Of a stretch of 12,136 bases of DNA, positions 1 through 7,188 are shown one piece after another. Position 1 is the stretch's first letter. The number at the start of each line of letters is the position of its first letter. Both the position numbers and the translations under genes were made by a program. The notes below the pieces were generated by a model. It did no database searches and had not been told where the DNA came from. It saw only the letters and a list, made by a program, of their open reading frames with translations. The DNA lies in contig CABUZI010000048.1 of assembly GCA_902496005.1 (NCBI GenBank), positions 1 to 12,136 on the forward strand, given 5' to 3'. This DNA comes from an uncultured Collinsella sp. (GTDB lineage Bacteria > Actinomycetota > Coriobacteriia > Coriobacteriales > Coriobacteriaceae).

Positions 1-1
1 T

Positions 2-892
2 AACTGGTATTGGCTTGATCCTAACAATAATGGTGCCATGCTCCTAGGTTTTCAAACTGTGAATGGCTCTATTTATTATTTGGATCCCGATAGCGGTGGT
101 GCATTAGAGTGCAACGCCTGGATCTTCTCGCAAGATGGAAGCGCATATTATGCGTGCGGCAGTGGAGCAATTGTGTTAACGGGTGTCAAGGACAGCGTGG
201 GCGCGATTAAGCTCAACGACGCCGAAGGAAAGCCCATGGTAGGCTGGTATTGGTCTTCCGCTGCTCAGACGTGGTTTTACACAGATTCAGACGGGGTGCT
301 GCAGCACGGTTGGCAATTAATTGGCGAGAGGTGGTATCACCTCGACAACGAATCTGGCGTTATGAATACAGGCTGGTTCCGCGATGCTGACAGGCTATGG
401 TATTACCTTATGTCGTCAGGTCAAATGGCAACCGGCTGGAACAGTATCGATAATGGCGAGTATTTCTTTAATGCAGCTGGTGCTTGGGTAGAGCCCGAAC
501 GTTCTGCCCACACTTCCTCTCAGTCTCAAATTGTTGGCCGCTGCTACAACGTTCCTTCTCCTGGAGTGGGGTTGTGCTCGGAGTGGGTTAGCGAGGTTTT
601 TTATCCCGTGCTAGGGTCTTATCCCAACGGTGACGCATGCGACATGTTTTGGAATTGGTGTCACAGTCGAGATATATCGCAGCTTAAGGTTGGAATGATA
701 GTTGCGGTCCCTACTCATACGCATACAAATGCGGGGGCTCGCTGGGGACACATTGCTATTTACGTCGGTAACGGTATGGTTATGGATAACATCGGCTACA
801 TCAGGACGACATCACTGGCCTGGTGGCTGAACTACTACCACACTACCGCTACGCCTCAGTGGGGCTGGGTTTTAAATACGCCTTTGGAATAA
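2..892 (+). CDS. Cell-wall-binding-repeat hydrolase with C-terminal NlpC/P60- or CHAP-like domain (5' end outside window)
   Basis: The frame is open from base 2, so the start and any signal peptide lie upstream; 296 residues are visible. The first ~160 residues are aromatic/glycine repeats of about 20 residues (GWYW, GWQLIGERWYHLD, TGWFRDADRLWYYL, TGWNSIDNGEYFF), the pattern of cell-wall-binding (choline-binding-like) repeats. After a Ser/Thr/Gln-rich linker, the last ~115 residues carry LCSEWV (candidate nucleophile Cys at 575-577) and GHIAIYVG (candidate His at 749-751). This Cys/His layout fits cysteine peptidases or amidases of the NlpC/P60-CHAP group. The inferred role is an exported enzyme that binds wall polymer and cuts peptidoglycan. 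It converges on the minus-strand glycosyltransferase, with a hairpin between them. The exact catalytic family cannot be settled by eye, and the third catalytic residue was not identified. Confidence 0.85.
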   Translation, partial: NWYWLDPNNNGAMLLGFQTVNGSIYYLDPDSGGALECNAWIFSQDGSAYYACGSGAIVLTGVKDSVGAIKLNDAEGKPMVGWYWSSAAQTWFYTDSDGVLQHGWQLIGERWYHLDNESGVMNTGWFRDADRLWYYLMSSGQMATGWNSIDNGEYFFNAAGAWVEPERSAHTSSQSQIVGRCYNVPSPGVGLCSEWVSEVFYPVLGSYPNGDACDMFWNWCHSRDISQLKVGMIVAVPTHTHTNAGARWGHIAIYVGNGMVMDNIGYIRTTSLAWWLNYYHTTATPQWGWVLNTPLE

Positions 893-931
893 GATGCTCT
901 CTGACTGTCGAGTGAAGGACAACTTATCACA

Positions 932-967
932 ATAGGGGAATCGAGGGTTAATCCTCGATTCCCCTAT
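932..967. terminator. Strong hairpin between convergent genes, probable bidirectional terminator
   Basis: A perfect 15-bp inverted repeat (arms 932-946 and 953-967, core aggggaatcgagg / cctcgattcccct) encloses a 6-nt loop. It lies between the stop of the hydrolase (892) and the stop of the minus-strand glycosyltransferase (1025). Neither side carries a good T-tract, so it is not a textbook intrinsic terminator, although its position fits transcription termination or 3'-end protection of both mRNAs. Confidence 0.6.
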
Positions 968-1024
968 CTAGCCTAGACACATGCTAATTTGCCTAGATTG
1001 AATAAGAAAAGAAATGCAAACTTC

Positions 1025-3496
1025 TTATAAATGATAATAACGATTCGCGGGTTCCCCGACGGTGAAGTTTGGATTCATATAAGGATCGCCTTTGACGTAA
1101 TACTTAGCCCATCGATAATTCATGTACGCGACCTCTTTGTGGAAGCGAATCTGCTTCTCCGTATTGTTTTCAACGCCTCTAGAAATCGACTCGTAGTGAT
1201 AGAGCTCGACTTCGGGTGTGTATACAATTAGGTCGTTGATCTCGCGTAGCTTTAAGCAAAAGTCAACGTCATTAAATGCAACTTGAAGCTCTTCCGTGAA
1301 ACCTCCGACTTTCTCATATTCATCACGCTTGGTCATTATGCAAGCTGCGGTGACGGCGCTGAAGTCTTGTTGTGCATCGTTGAGTGCAAAGTAGCCCCAG
1401 TTATCCCTTGGCATGCTTTGGCAAAGATGTCCTGCCACGCCACCAGTGACGCATAAGCCCGCGTGCTGGATGGTGTTGTCGGGATAGTAGAGTTTTGCAC
1501 CAACTGCGCCAACATCCTCACGTGCGCAGATGCCAAGCATAGTCTCAATCCAATTGGGCGTAATTACCTCAGTATCGTTATTCAACAGCAAGAGATAGTC
1601 GCCCTTGGCGTGAGCAACGCCAAAGTTCATGAGCTTGGAGAAATTGAATTCGTGCTTCCAAGTTACAAGACGAACGATGTCAGGATATTTTGCTTGCAAC
1701 TTATCGTAATAATCGAACGTCTCCTTTTCTGTGCTGTTGTTTTCGATTATGACAAGCTCGAAATTGTCGTACGTTGATTTCTCAACAATTGACTTAATGC
1801 AGTTGTCCAGAATGTTGGCGTGGTCTTTAGTTGGAATGATAATTGACACGAGTGGATGGGAATCTGGCACAGCGTAGGTTACTTTATATGTAAAGGGACG
1901 ACGCGCTTGTTCGACCTTCGCATTGAGCCCAAGCCTGTCCAAATGACTCTGGACCGCTTTGATACCTGCGATAGTGGCATACGGCTTGCTATCGGCATTT
2001 GCTGCGGTGGAGGTCTCGCTTAGGCGCCAGTGATATAGAACCTTTGGAACATGATGAACTTTCCTTGCCTTTTCCACGGCGCGGAGAGTCAGATTATGAT
2101 CCTGCGCTCCATCGAACTCTTTCGTGTTCGGTTCTAGAGTGTCAAGCAGAGACTTACGGATGGTAAGCATATGGCAGATATAGTTATTGTTTCTGAGCAG
2201 ATCGATATTGAAATCCGGCTTAAAGAACGGCTGCGCTAGCTTTCCATCAGGCATGAGTTTATCTTCATCACAATATAGAAGATCGACGTCATCATTGTTT
2301 TCAATTGCCTCGGCATATGAGAACAACAAGTCCGGTTCAAGAATATCGTCATGGTCAAAGAAGCTAACGAAATCACCCGAAGCGATGGCAACGCCGGCGT
2401 TTGTATTTTCGGAAATGCCCTTATTCTCGGTAAGGTTAATTGATTTAATTCTGTTGTCGTGGGCCGTCTCCTGCTCAACGTGAACCTTTAGTTCCTGATT
2501 GTCAGGACTTGCATTAACTAGGATGAGCTCCCAGTTTGCATAAGACTGGTTTTTTACGGATTCGGTCATATCGTTAAAGAACGAAATGGGTGTGTTGTAT
2601 AGAGGGACAATAATGCTGAACTTCGGAGCACTGTTGAAGACGATTTTTCTCTGCTTCTCCAGAGCGCCGATGGTTGCCTTATGCTCCGTGAACCATTCGG
2701 GGTATTCAGGGTCAAACTGCGCATGGGTAAAGAGAAAGTTGGTCTCCTCAAGAAGCAAGCCTAACTTATCGGGTGTTAAGCAGTCAAATGCACTGAATGA
2801 TGGGTGATTTTGATCGTCAATAACAAAGTAGTAACGATCGAACGCCTTTGGCATTCGAATTGAGAGCTGCGTTTCAAGCTGCTTTTTCTCAGACGTAAAT
2901 CCAACGCTTGTTACATTCGAACCGAAATTGACGATGCTCAAATTAACTTCATTAAGGGTTCGATCGAAACAACGAAGTTTGATTTGCGAGTCGCTACGAT
3001 AAGGAGTTCTCACCGTGCACCTAAGGATATAGTCGCTTGAATCTTCGATGCACTGCCAGAAATCAATCGTTGCCATGTCAAACTCTGAAACGTCATCGTA
3101 GTTTCGGAGTTTGCTGCACATGTCAGGTTTAATTTTGTAGTTAAGGCGCGACTCCCATTTGATGTTCTTGCAATTTAGCGAAAGGGAGTCGCTGCTCAGG
3201 GTGCGACCGTCTTGGCCGATTTCGCTAAACTCAATTTTGATGGTGCGAGCATCGGGATCGGGGACTACAAGGACGTATGAGTTCGAGTCACAACTATTGT
3301 CCCGGAATTTTAGGAGGGATAAAGGTGAGCGGCGGTTATCGTCTGTAGCCGCCTGGGCTGTTACGCTGGAGCCTTTATGGATGCCTTCAATCTTAAGCTG
3401 CTGGTAGATTTTCCAGTTTCCTCTGCATACTCCGGTTGTTTCGACTCGCATTGTTTGCCTTTCGTTTGTTGGACACTGCTCATTGTACTTTTTCAT
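1025..3496 (-). CDS. Large glycosyltransferase with two family-2 (GT-A) domains
   Basis: The 823-aa protein has two GT2 domains. The first spans about residues 293-450 (FSIIVPLYNTP, then the metal/nucleotide-binding FFDHDDIL at 379-386 and a following CDEDKL). The second spans about 548-770 (SIIIPTKDH, LLNNDTEV at 638-644, GGFTEELQVAFNDVDF at 731-746). Such proteins occur in rhamnan, O-antigen and cell-wall glycan loci and probably add successive sugars at the cytoplasmic membrane face. No membrane segments are obvious. The first ~290 residues match no domain I recognise; they look rich in beta strands and end in a short segment (YPEWF...EKQRKI) that commonly precedes this GT2 type. The ATG at 3496 is chosen because GAGG lies about 7 nt upstream; an in-frame ATG 15 codons later is possible. 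About half of its first 40 codons end in A/T, unlike the rml genes. Sugar donor and acceptor are unknown. Confidence 0.88.
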   Translation of the reverse strand: MKKYNEQCPTNERQTMRVETTGVCRGNWKIYQQLKIEGIHKGSSVTAQAATDDNRRSPLSLLKFRDNSCDSNSYVLVVPDPDARTIKIEFSEIGQDGRTLSSDSLSLNCKNIKWESRLNYKIKPDMCSKLRNYDDVSEFDMATIDFWQCIEDSSDYILRCTVRTPYRSDSQIKLRCFDRTLNEVNLSIVNFGSNVTSVGFTSEKKQLETQLSIRMPKAFDRYYFVIDDQNHPSFSAFDCLTPDKLGLLLEETNFLFTHAQFDPEYPEWFTEHKATIGALEKQRKIVFNSAPKFSIIVPLYNTPISFFNDMTESVKNQSYANWELILVNASPDNQELKVHVEQETAHDNRIKSINLTENKGISENTNAGVAIASGDFVSFFDHDDILEPDLLFSYAEAIENNDDVDLLYCDEDKLMPDGKLAQPFFKPDFNIDLLRNNNYICHMLTIRKSLLDTLEPNTKEFDGAQDHNLTLRAVEKARKVHHVPKVLYHWRLSETSTAANADSKPYATIAGIKAVQSHLDRLGLNAKVEQARRPFTYKVTYAVPDSHPLVSIIIPTKDHANILDNCIKSIVEKSTYDNFELVIIENNSTEKETFDYYDKLQAKYPDIVRLVTWKHEFNFSKLMNFGVAHAKGDYLLLLNNDTEVITPNWIETMLGICAREDVGAVGAKLYYPDNTIQHAGLCVTGGVAGHLCQSMPRDNWGYFALNDAQQDFSAVTAACIMTKRDEYEKVGGFTEELQVAFNDVDFCLKLREINDLIVYTPEVELYHYESISRGVENNTEKQIRFHKEVAYMNYRWAKYYVKGDPYMNPNFTVGEPANRYYHL

Positions 3497-3515
3497 TTGT
3501 TGCCTCGCTAGAAAT

Positions 3516-3539
3516 GCAGAAAGAGTTGCGTGTTTCTGC
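3516..3539 (-). promoter_or_regulatory. Small hairpin in the leader of the large glycosyltransferase
   Basis: A 7-bp inverted repeat (gcagaaa at 3516-3522, tttctgc at 3533-3539) with a 10-nt loop lies about 20 nt upstream of the minus-strand start and would fall in its mRNA leader. It does not cover the GAGG ribosome site. A regulatory role is possible but unsupported; a repeat this short may be chance. Confidence 0.2.
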
Positions 3540-3582
3540 TGTCCGATTTAAATAAGAAGACGGGGAGGTTGCTGCCGGTGCG

Positions 3583-3588
3583 TATAAT
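3583..3588 (+). promoter_or_regulatory. Candidate -10 box for rfbA
   Basis: A perfect TATAAT sits 65 nt before the rfbA ATG in the divergent intergenic region. A TG two bases upstream makes it close to an extended -10, but no TTGACA-like -35 is present 16-18 nt upstream. It is the best promoter candidate for rfbA here; the start site is unproven. Confidence 0.4.
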
Positions 3589-3652
3589 TTAATTAACTAT
3601 GCATCTGTAATCAGCGGCTTTTGCTCAACGATTGTCAATCGAGAGGATTTTT

Positions 3653-4552
3653 ATGAAAGGCATCATCCTCGCCGGCGGGTCCGGCACCCGCCTATACCCG
3701 CTCACGCTCGTGACCTCCAAGCAGCTGCTGCCGGTCTACGACAAGCCCATGATCTACTACCCGCTCAGCACCCTCATGCTGGCGGGCATCCGGGACATCC
3801 TGGTCATCTCCACGCCGACCGACCTGCCCAACTTCGAGAGCCTGCTCGGGGACGGCTCGCGCTACGGCGTGAACCTCTCCTACGCCGAGCAGCCCTCGCC
3901 GGACGGCCTGGCGCAGGCCTTCACCATCGGCGAGGAGTTCATCGGCGGCGAGCCCTGCGCGCTCGTGCTGGGCGACAACATCTTCTACGGCAACGGCCTG
4001 TCGCGCCACCTGACGCGCGCCGTCCAGAACGCCGAGTCGGGCCGCGCCACGGTCTTCGGCTACCACGTGGACGACCCCGAGCGCTTCGGCGTCGTGGAGT
4101 TCGACGGCGAGGGGAGGGCCGTCTCCATCGAGGAGAAGCCAGCCGAGCCCAAGAGCTCCTACGCCGTCACCGGCCTGTACTTCTACCCGGGCGACGTGGC
4201 CGCCAAGGCGCATGAGGTGCAGCCCTCCGCGCGCGGCGAGCTGGAGATCACCACGCTCAACCAGATGTACCTGGAGGAGGGGACGCTGTCCGTCGTGACG
4301 CTGGGCCGCGGGTACGCGTGGCTGGACACCGGCACCATGGAGAGCCTGCACGAGGCCGCGGAGTTCGTCCGCGCCGTGGAACACTCCCAGGACCTGCCGG
4401 TCTCGGTCCCCGAGGAGATCGCCTGGGAGAACGGCTGGATCACCACCGCCGAGCTCGAGGAGGCCGCCAAGGCCTACGGCAAGTCGGTCTACGGGCAGCA
4501 CCTGAAGAAGGTCGCCGCCGGCGAGATCGTCAACAGCCCGCGCGAGTACTAG
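3653..4552 (+). CDS. rfbA: Glucose-1-phosphate thymidylyltransferase (RmlA/RfbA)
   Basis: RmlA couples dTTP and glucose-1-phosphate to dTDP-glucose, the first step of dTDP-L-rhamnose synthesis in the cytoplasm. The 299-aa product has the full family pattern: LAGGSGTRLYPLT at 6-18, KQLLPVYDKPMIYYPL at 23-38, LGDNIFYG at 107-113 with the metal-binding Asp, EEKP near 160 and GYAWLDTGT at 220-228. The length is normal for the family. The ATG at 3653 is preferred over an in-frame TTG at 3632 because gagagga lies just upstream and the conserved fold begins at residue 3. Of the first 40 codons, 38 end in G or C, unlike the neighbours on either side. A strong terminator follows, so the gene may be transcribed apart from rfbB. 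RmlA is normally feedback-inhibited by dTDP-rhamnose (family knowledge). Confidence 0.97.
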   Translation: MKGIILAGGSGTRLYPLTLVTSKQLLPVYDKPMIYYPLSTLMLAGIRDILVISTPTDLPNFESLLGDGSRYGVNLSYAEQPSPDGLAQAFTIGEEFIGGEPCALVLGDNIFYGNGLSRHLTRAVQNAESGRATVFGYHVDDPERFGVVEFDGEGRAVSIEEKPAEPKSSYAVTGLYFYPGDVAAKAHEVQPSARGELEITTLNQMYLEEGTLSVVTLGRGYAWLDTGTMESLHEAAEFVRAVEHSQDLPVSVPEEIAWENGWITTAELEEAAKAYGKSVYGQHLKKVAAGEIVNSPREY

Positions 4553-4571
4553 CGCCAGCTTGTTTTCTTTT

Positions 4572-4605
4572 AGGGGCCACCGTTTATCTGGTGGCCCCTT
4601 TCGTT
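4572..4605 (+). terminator. Intrinsic terminator after rfbA
   Basis: A perfect 10-bp stem (aggggccacc at 4572-4581, ggtggcccct at 4590-4599) with an 8-nt loop is followed by a T-rich tail (ttcgtt). It begins about 20 nt after the rfbA stop and should separate rfbA from the downstream two-gene cassette. Confidence 0.88.
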
Positions 4606-4610
4606 ATGAT
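4583..4610 (+). promoter_or_regulatory. Weak candidate promoter for the two-gene cassette
   Basis: TATGAT at 4605-4610 could act as a -10, with a poor -35 (TTTATC at 4583-4588, 16-nt spacer) inside the rfbA terminator loop. A second TATGAT at 4631-4636 lacks a usable -35; the nearby TTGACC at 4615-4620 is only 10 nt away. Since rfbA is terminated, the cassette should need a promoter here, but neither candidate is strong. Confidence 0.3.
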
Positions 4611-4647
4611 TACGTTGACCATAAAGACAATATGATTGGGAGTGGAT

Positions 4648-5085
4648 GTGTTAAGCGTCTACTTTGGCGATATGCCAGAAGCGATTTACAACACAGCGAC
4701 ATATTTCAAAAACTCTTACCGGTCTTCTTGGATTACGAATCCCTATGCAGTCTCGATAATTAAAGATGTCGATCGATCGGATGTTGTCTCCGAAAACGTC
4801 ATCGAAAGCCCTGTGCTTGGATCCATCTCTCCACTCCAGCTTTCTGGTGGCGTGAAAACGCTGCTGCTTATGAGATTTGATCGTAAGCAAATTTTTAACG
4901 CTTCTACCTGTGGTGACAACTGTGCCAAGTGGATTCTCGACATGGCGAAAGATCGCAAGCTCGTTGTGAATCTCTATCATGTGATGGACTTTGGTCGCGA
5001 GGATTTTAAAATTAAAGTCGTGAATAGCGGCCGAATCGTTCACAACATGGCCGAATTGATTCACGAGTCGATTCCGTATCTGTAG
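4648..5085 (+). CDS. DUF4869-like small protein, first gene of the two-gene cassette
   Basis: The 145-aa product begins MLSVYFGDMPEAIYNT and resembles, from memory, the uncharacterised DUF4869 family; no biochemical function is known to me. Visible landmarks are LSGGVKTLLLM at 65-75, the cysteine pair STCGDNCAKW around 86-95 (C88, C92) and MDFG at 113-116. It has no signal peptide or membrane segment and looks like a small cytoplasmic alpha/beta protein. The GTG at 4648 is chosen because GGGAG (4638-4642) sits 5 nt upstream; in-frame TTG at 4636 and GTG at 4642 would overlap that site. The stop lies 9 nt before the ATPase gene, so the two are almost certainly cotranscribed and probably work together. 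It is unrelated to rhamnose synthesis and is AT-richer than the flanking rml genes. The family name should be confirmed by a profile search. Confidence 0.8.
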   Translation: MLSVYFGDMPEAIYNTATYFKNSYRSSWITNPYAVSIIKDVDRSDVVSENVIESPVLGSISPLQLSGGVKTLLLMRFDRKQIFNASTCGDNCAKWILDMAKDRKLVVNLYHVMDFGREDFKIKVVNSGRIVHNMAELIHESIPYL

Positions 5086-5094
5086 GTACTGCTT

Positions 5095-6069
5095 ATGAAC
5101 GGTTCGCATCTCGTTAAGATTTCCCGCCGCAGGGGAACAAAATATACCTTCACCATTAAGCGGAATATCACTATCGTACGTGGCGATAGCGGCACGGGGA
5201 AGACGACACTGTTCGATATGGTCGCAGACTACATGCGAACGGGCGAGCAGTCGGGTGTTTCCTTGCAATGTGATTGTCCCTGTGTCGCTTTGACCGATTA
5301 TGATTGGCGAAACCAGCTTTCGTCCGTTCATGACTCGATTGTATTTGTCGATGAGGGCTTAAAAGAGATTCATTCTGATGAGTTTGCCCATCATGTGCTG
5401 TATTCCTCGAATTATTTCGTGCTGATCTCAAGGGCTGATTTCCCCAATCTTCCGTATAGCGTGGATGAGATTTACAAGATTAAGACGAGCGGAAAATACC
5501 ATTCTTTCATCCCTGTTTATCAAGATCGCGGGAATCATCGTTATGCTATTTCCCGGTCGGCGCCAAAACAGGACTTTTCTATCCTTCTATGCGAGGACAG
5601 TAAGTCTGGTTTCCAGTTCTTTGAACGGCATTTCGCTGACAGTGAGCTTACCTGTACTTCGGCCATGACGAACAGCGCGATTTTGCGCTGGTTGGATCAG
5701 CATCTCGACGATCGCGTGTTTGTTGTTGCGGACGGAGCGGCATTTGGGTGCTATGCGGACCGCGTCCTTAAGCTGCAAGACATTCACCGCGATACTGTTA
5801 CGGTTTGTCTTCCCGAGTCGTTCGAATGGCTTCTGCTGAGCTCCGGCGTAATTTCAGGGCTAGATGTTAAGACGGTTTTGGAAACCCCAGAAGCCTTTGT
5901 AAACAGTGAGAAGTTTAAAAGCTGGGAGGATTTCTTCTATAAGTACTTACGTGAAATAACTGAGGATTCGGTTTTTCACTACGACAAAGACTGCATTCCG
6001 GAGGCGTTTTGTACGGGAGGTAATTCTGCGAAGGTTATGGCTCTTATCGCATGCCGAAATGTCCGATAG
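5095..6069 (+). CDS. P-loop NTPase with uncharacterised C-terminal domain, second gene of the cassette
   Basis: The 324-aa protein has a clear Walker A motif (GDSGTGKTT, 30-38) and a Walker B-like strand (IVFVDEG, 82-88). A sensor-like segment follows (NYFVLISR, 106-113), so the N-terminal ~150 residues form a compact NTPase domain. The gap between Walker A and B is only about 50 residues, too short for ABC or SMC ATPases. The C-terminal half alternates predicted strands and helices, with an acidic strand end ILLCEDSKSG (163-172, E167/D168) and FVVADGAAFG (209-218, D213). That layout is reminiscent of a TOPRIM or other Rossmann-like nuclease fold, but this is inference. No membrane segment is seen. 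It starts 9 nt after the DUF4869-like gene with only a weak AGG site, suggesting translational coupling. Of the first 40 codons, 15 end in A/T, against 2 in rfbA. Function is unknown; defence or signalling are guesses. Confidence 0.82.
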   Translation: MNGSHLVKISRRRGTKYTFTIKRNITIVRGDSGTGKTTLFDMVADYMRTGEQSGVSLQCDCPCVALTDYDWRNQLSSVHDSIVFVDEGLKEIHSDEFAHHVLYSSNYFVLISRADFPNLPYSVDEIYKIKTSGKYHSFIPVYQDRGNHRYAISRSAPKQDFSILLCEDSKSGFQFFERHFADSELTCTSAMTNSAILRWLDQHLDDRVFVVADGAAFGCYADRVLKLQDIHRDTVTVCLPESFEWLLLSSGVISGLDVKTVLETPEAFVNSEKFKSWEDFFYKYLREITEDSVFHYDKDCIPEAFCTGGNSAKVMALIACRNVR

Positions 6070-6144
6070 TTTTGTTGAATAGTGTCGCGTCGTCACTTCC
6101 TGCGGCATACTAAAGAAGCTGTACATGCTTCAGATTGGATTTTC

Positions 6145-7164
6145 ATGTCTGAGATCTTTGAACCCAAGAACATCATCGTCACGGGCGGCTGCGGCTTCAT
6201 CGGCAGCAACTTCGTGCACTACGTCGTGAACAACCACCCGGGGGTCCACGTGACCGTCCTGGACAAGCTGACCTACGCCGGCAACCCCGAGAACATCGCC
6301 GGGCTGCCCTCGGACCGCGTGGAGCTCGTCGTGGGCGACATCTGCGACGCGGAGCTGCTGGACAGGATCGTCCCGGGCCACGACGCCATCGTGCACTACG
6401 CCGCAGAGAGCCACAACGACAACTCCATCGCCGACCCCGAGCCGTTCCTGCGCACCAACGTGGAGGGCACTTTCCGCCTGCTGGAGGCCGTCCGCAAGTA
6501 CGGCATCCGCTACCACCACGTCTCCACCGACGAGGTCTACGGCGACCTGGCGCTCGACGACCCGGCGAAGTTCACCGAGGAGACGCCGTATCACCCGAGC
6601 AGCCCGTACTCGAGCACCAAGGCGTCCTCCGACATGCTGGTCCGCGCCTGGACCCGCACCTACGGCCTGCGCACCACGATCTCCAACTGCTCCAACAACT
6701 ACGGCCCCTACCAGCACGTGGAGAAGTTCATCCCCAGGCAGATAACGAACATCATCGACGGCGTCCGCCCCAAGCTCTACGGGAAGGGCGAGAACGTCCG
6801 CGACTGGATCCACACCGAGGACCACAGCTCCGCGGTGTGGGACATCCTCACCAAGGGCCGCATGGGGGAGACCTACCTCATCGGCGCCAATGGGGAGAAG
6901 AACAACATCACCGTCCTGCGCATGATCCTGGAGGCCATGGGACGCGACCCCGAGGACTTCGACTGGGTCGCCGACCGCCCCGGCCACGACCGCCGCTACG
7001 CCATCGACAGCACGAAGCTCCAGCGCGAGCTGGGCTGGAGGCCGGCGCACACCGACTTCGCCGGGGGCCTCAAGGCCACCATCGACTGGTACGTCGCCAA
7101 CGAGTCCTGGTGGCGCCCGGCCAAGGAGGCCACCGAGGCCAGGTATAAGGCGCAGGGCCAGTAG
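6145..7164 (+). CDS. rfbB: dTDP-glucose 4,6-dehydratase (RmlB/RfbB)
   Basis: RmlB is an NAD-dependent extended short-chain dehydrogenase that converts dTDP-glucose to dTDP-4-keto-6-deoxyglucose, the second step of dTDP-rhamnose synthesis. The 339-aa product shows the NAD-binding TGGCGFIGSN (13-22), HYAAESHNDNSI (84-95), the catalytic STDEVYG (127-133, Asp129/Glu130), the YxxxK pair (Y155, K159) and NNYGPYQ. SHNDNSI replaces the common SHVDRSI; I recall this variant from actinobacterial RmlB. The ATG at 6145 is chosen because homology starts just after it; an in-frame GTG at 6082 would add 21 residues unlike any RmlB. The ribosome site is weak (ttgga). No terminator separates it from the cassette, so it may depend partly on cassette transcription. 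Codon use returns sharply to G/C-ending. Confidence 0.96.
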   Translation: MSEIFEPKNIIVTGGCGFIGSNFVHYVVNNHPGVHVTVLDKLTYAGNPENIAGLPSDRVELVVGDICDAELLDRIVPGHDAIVHYAAESHNDNSIADPEPFLRTNVEGTFRLLEAVRKYGIRYHHVSTDEVYGDLALDDPAKFTEETPYHPSSPYSSTKASSDMLVRAWTRTYGLRTTISNCSNNYGPYQHVEKFIPRQITNIIDGVRPKLYGKGENVRDWIHTEDHSSAVWDILTKGRMGETYLIGANGEKNNITVLRMILEAMGRDPEDFDWVADRPGHDRRYAIDSTKLQRELGWRPAHTDFAGGLKATIDWYVANESWWRPAKEATEARYKAQGQ

Positions 7165-7188
7165 GCCGCACCCCGGCGAACCGCACCG

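Noticed and set aside
967..1000. Repeated gcctaga words and a tctag-c-ctaga palindrome after the first hairpin
   Set aside because: Too short to call a repeat element or site in AT-rich intergenic DNA.
3632..3652. TTG at 3632 as rfbA start
   Set aside because: It would place the good gagagga ribosome site inside the coding region; ATG 3653 fits the family start.
3692..4501. 269-aa minus-strand open frame opposite rfbA
   Set aside because: Low-complexity Gly/Val/Leu/Arg-rich translation, a by-product of GC-ending codons on the other strand; no ribosome site or motif.
4615..4636. TTGACC ... TATGAT as a cassette promoter
   Set aside because: The spacer is only 10 nt, too short for a sigma-70-type promoter.
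4651..5331. 226-aa minus-strand frame opposite the DUF4869-like gene
   Set aside because: It spans the intergenic gap of two convincing plus-strand genes; no recognisable motif or ribosome site.
6082..6144. GTG at 6082 as an N-terminally longer RmlB
   Set aside because: The added 21 residues do not resemble RmlB N-termini, and the conserved nucleotide-binding strand begins just after ATG 6145.
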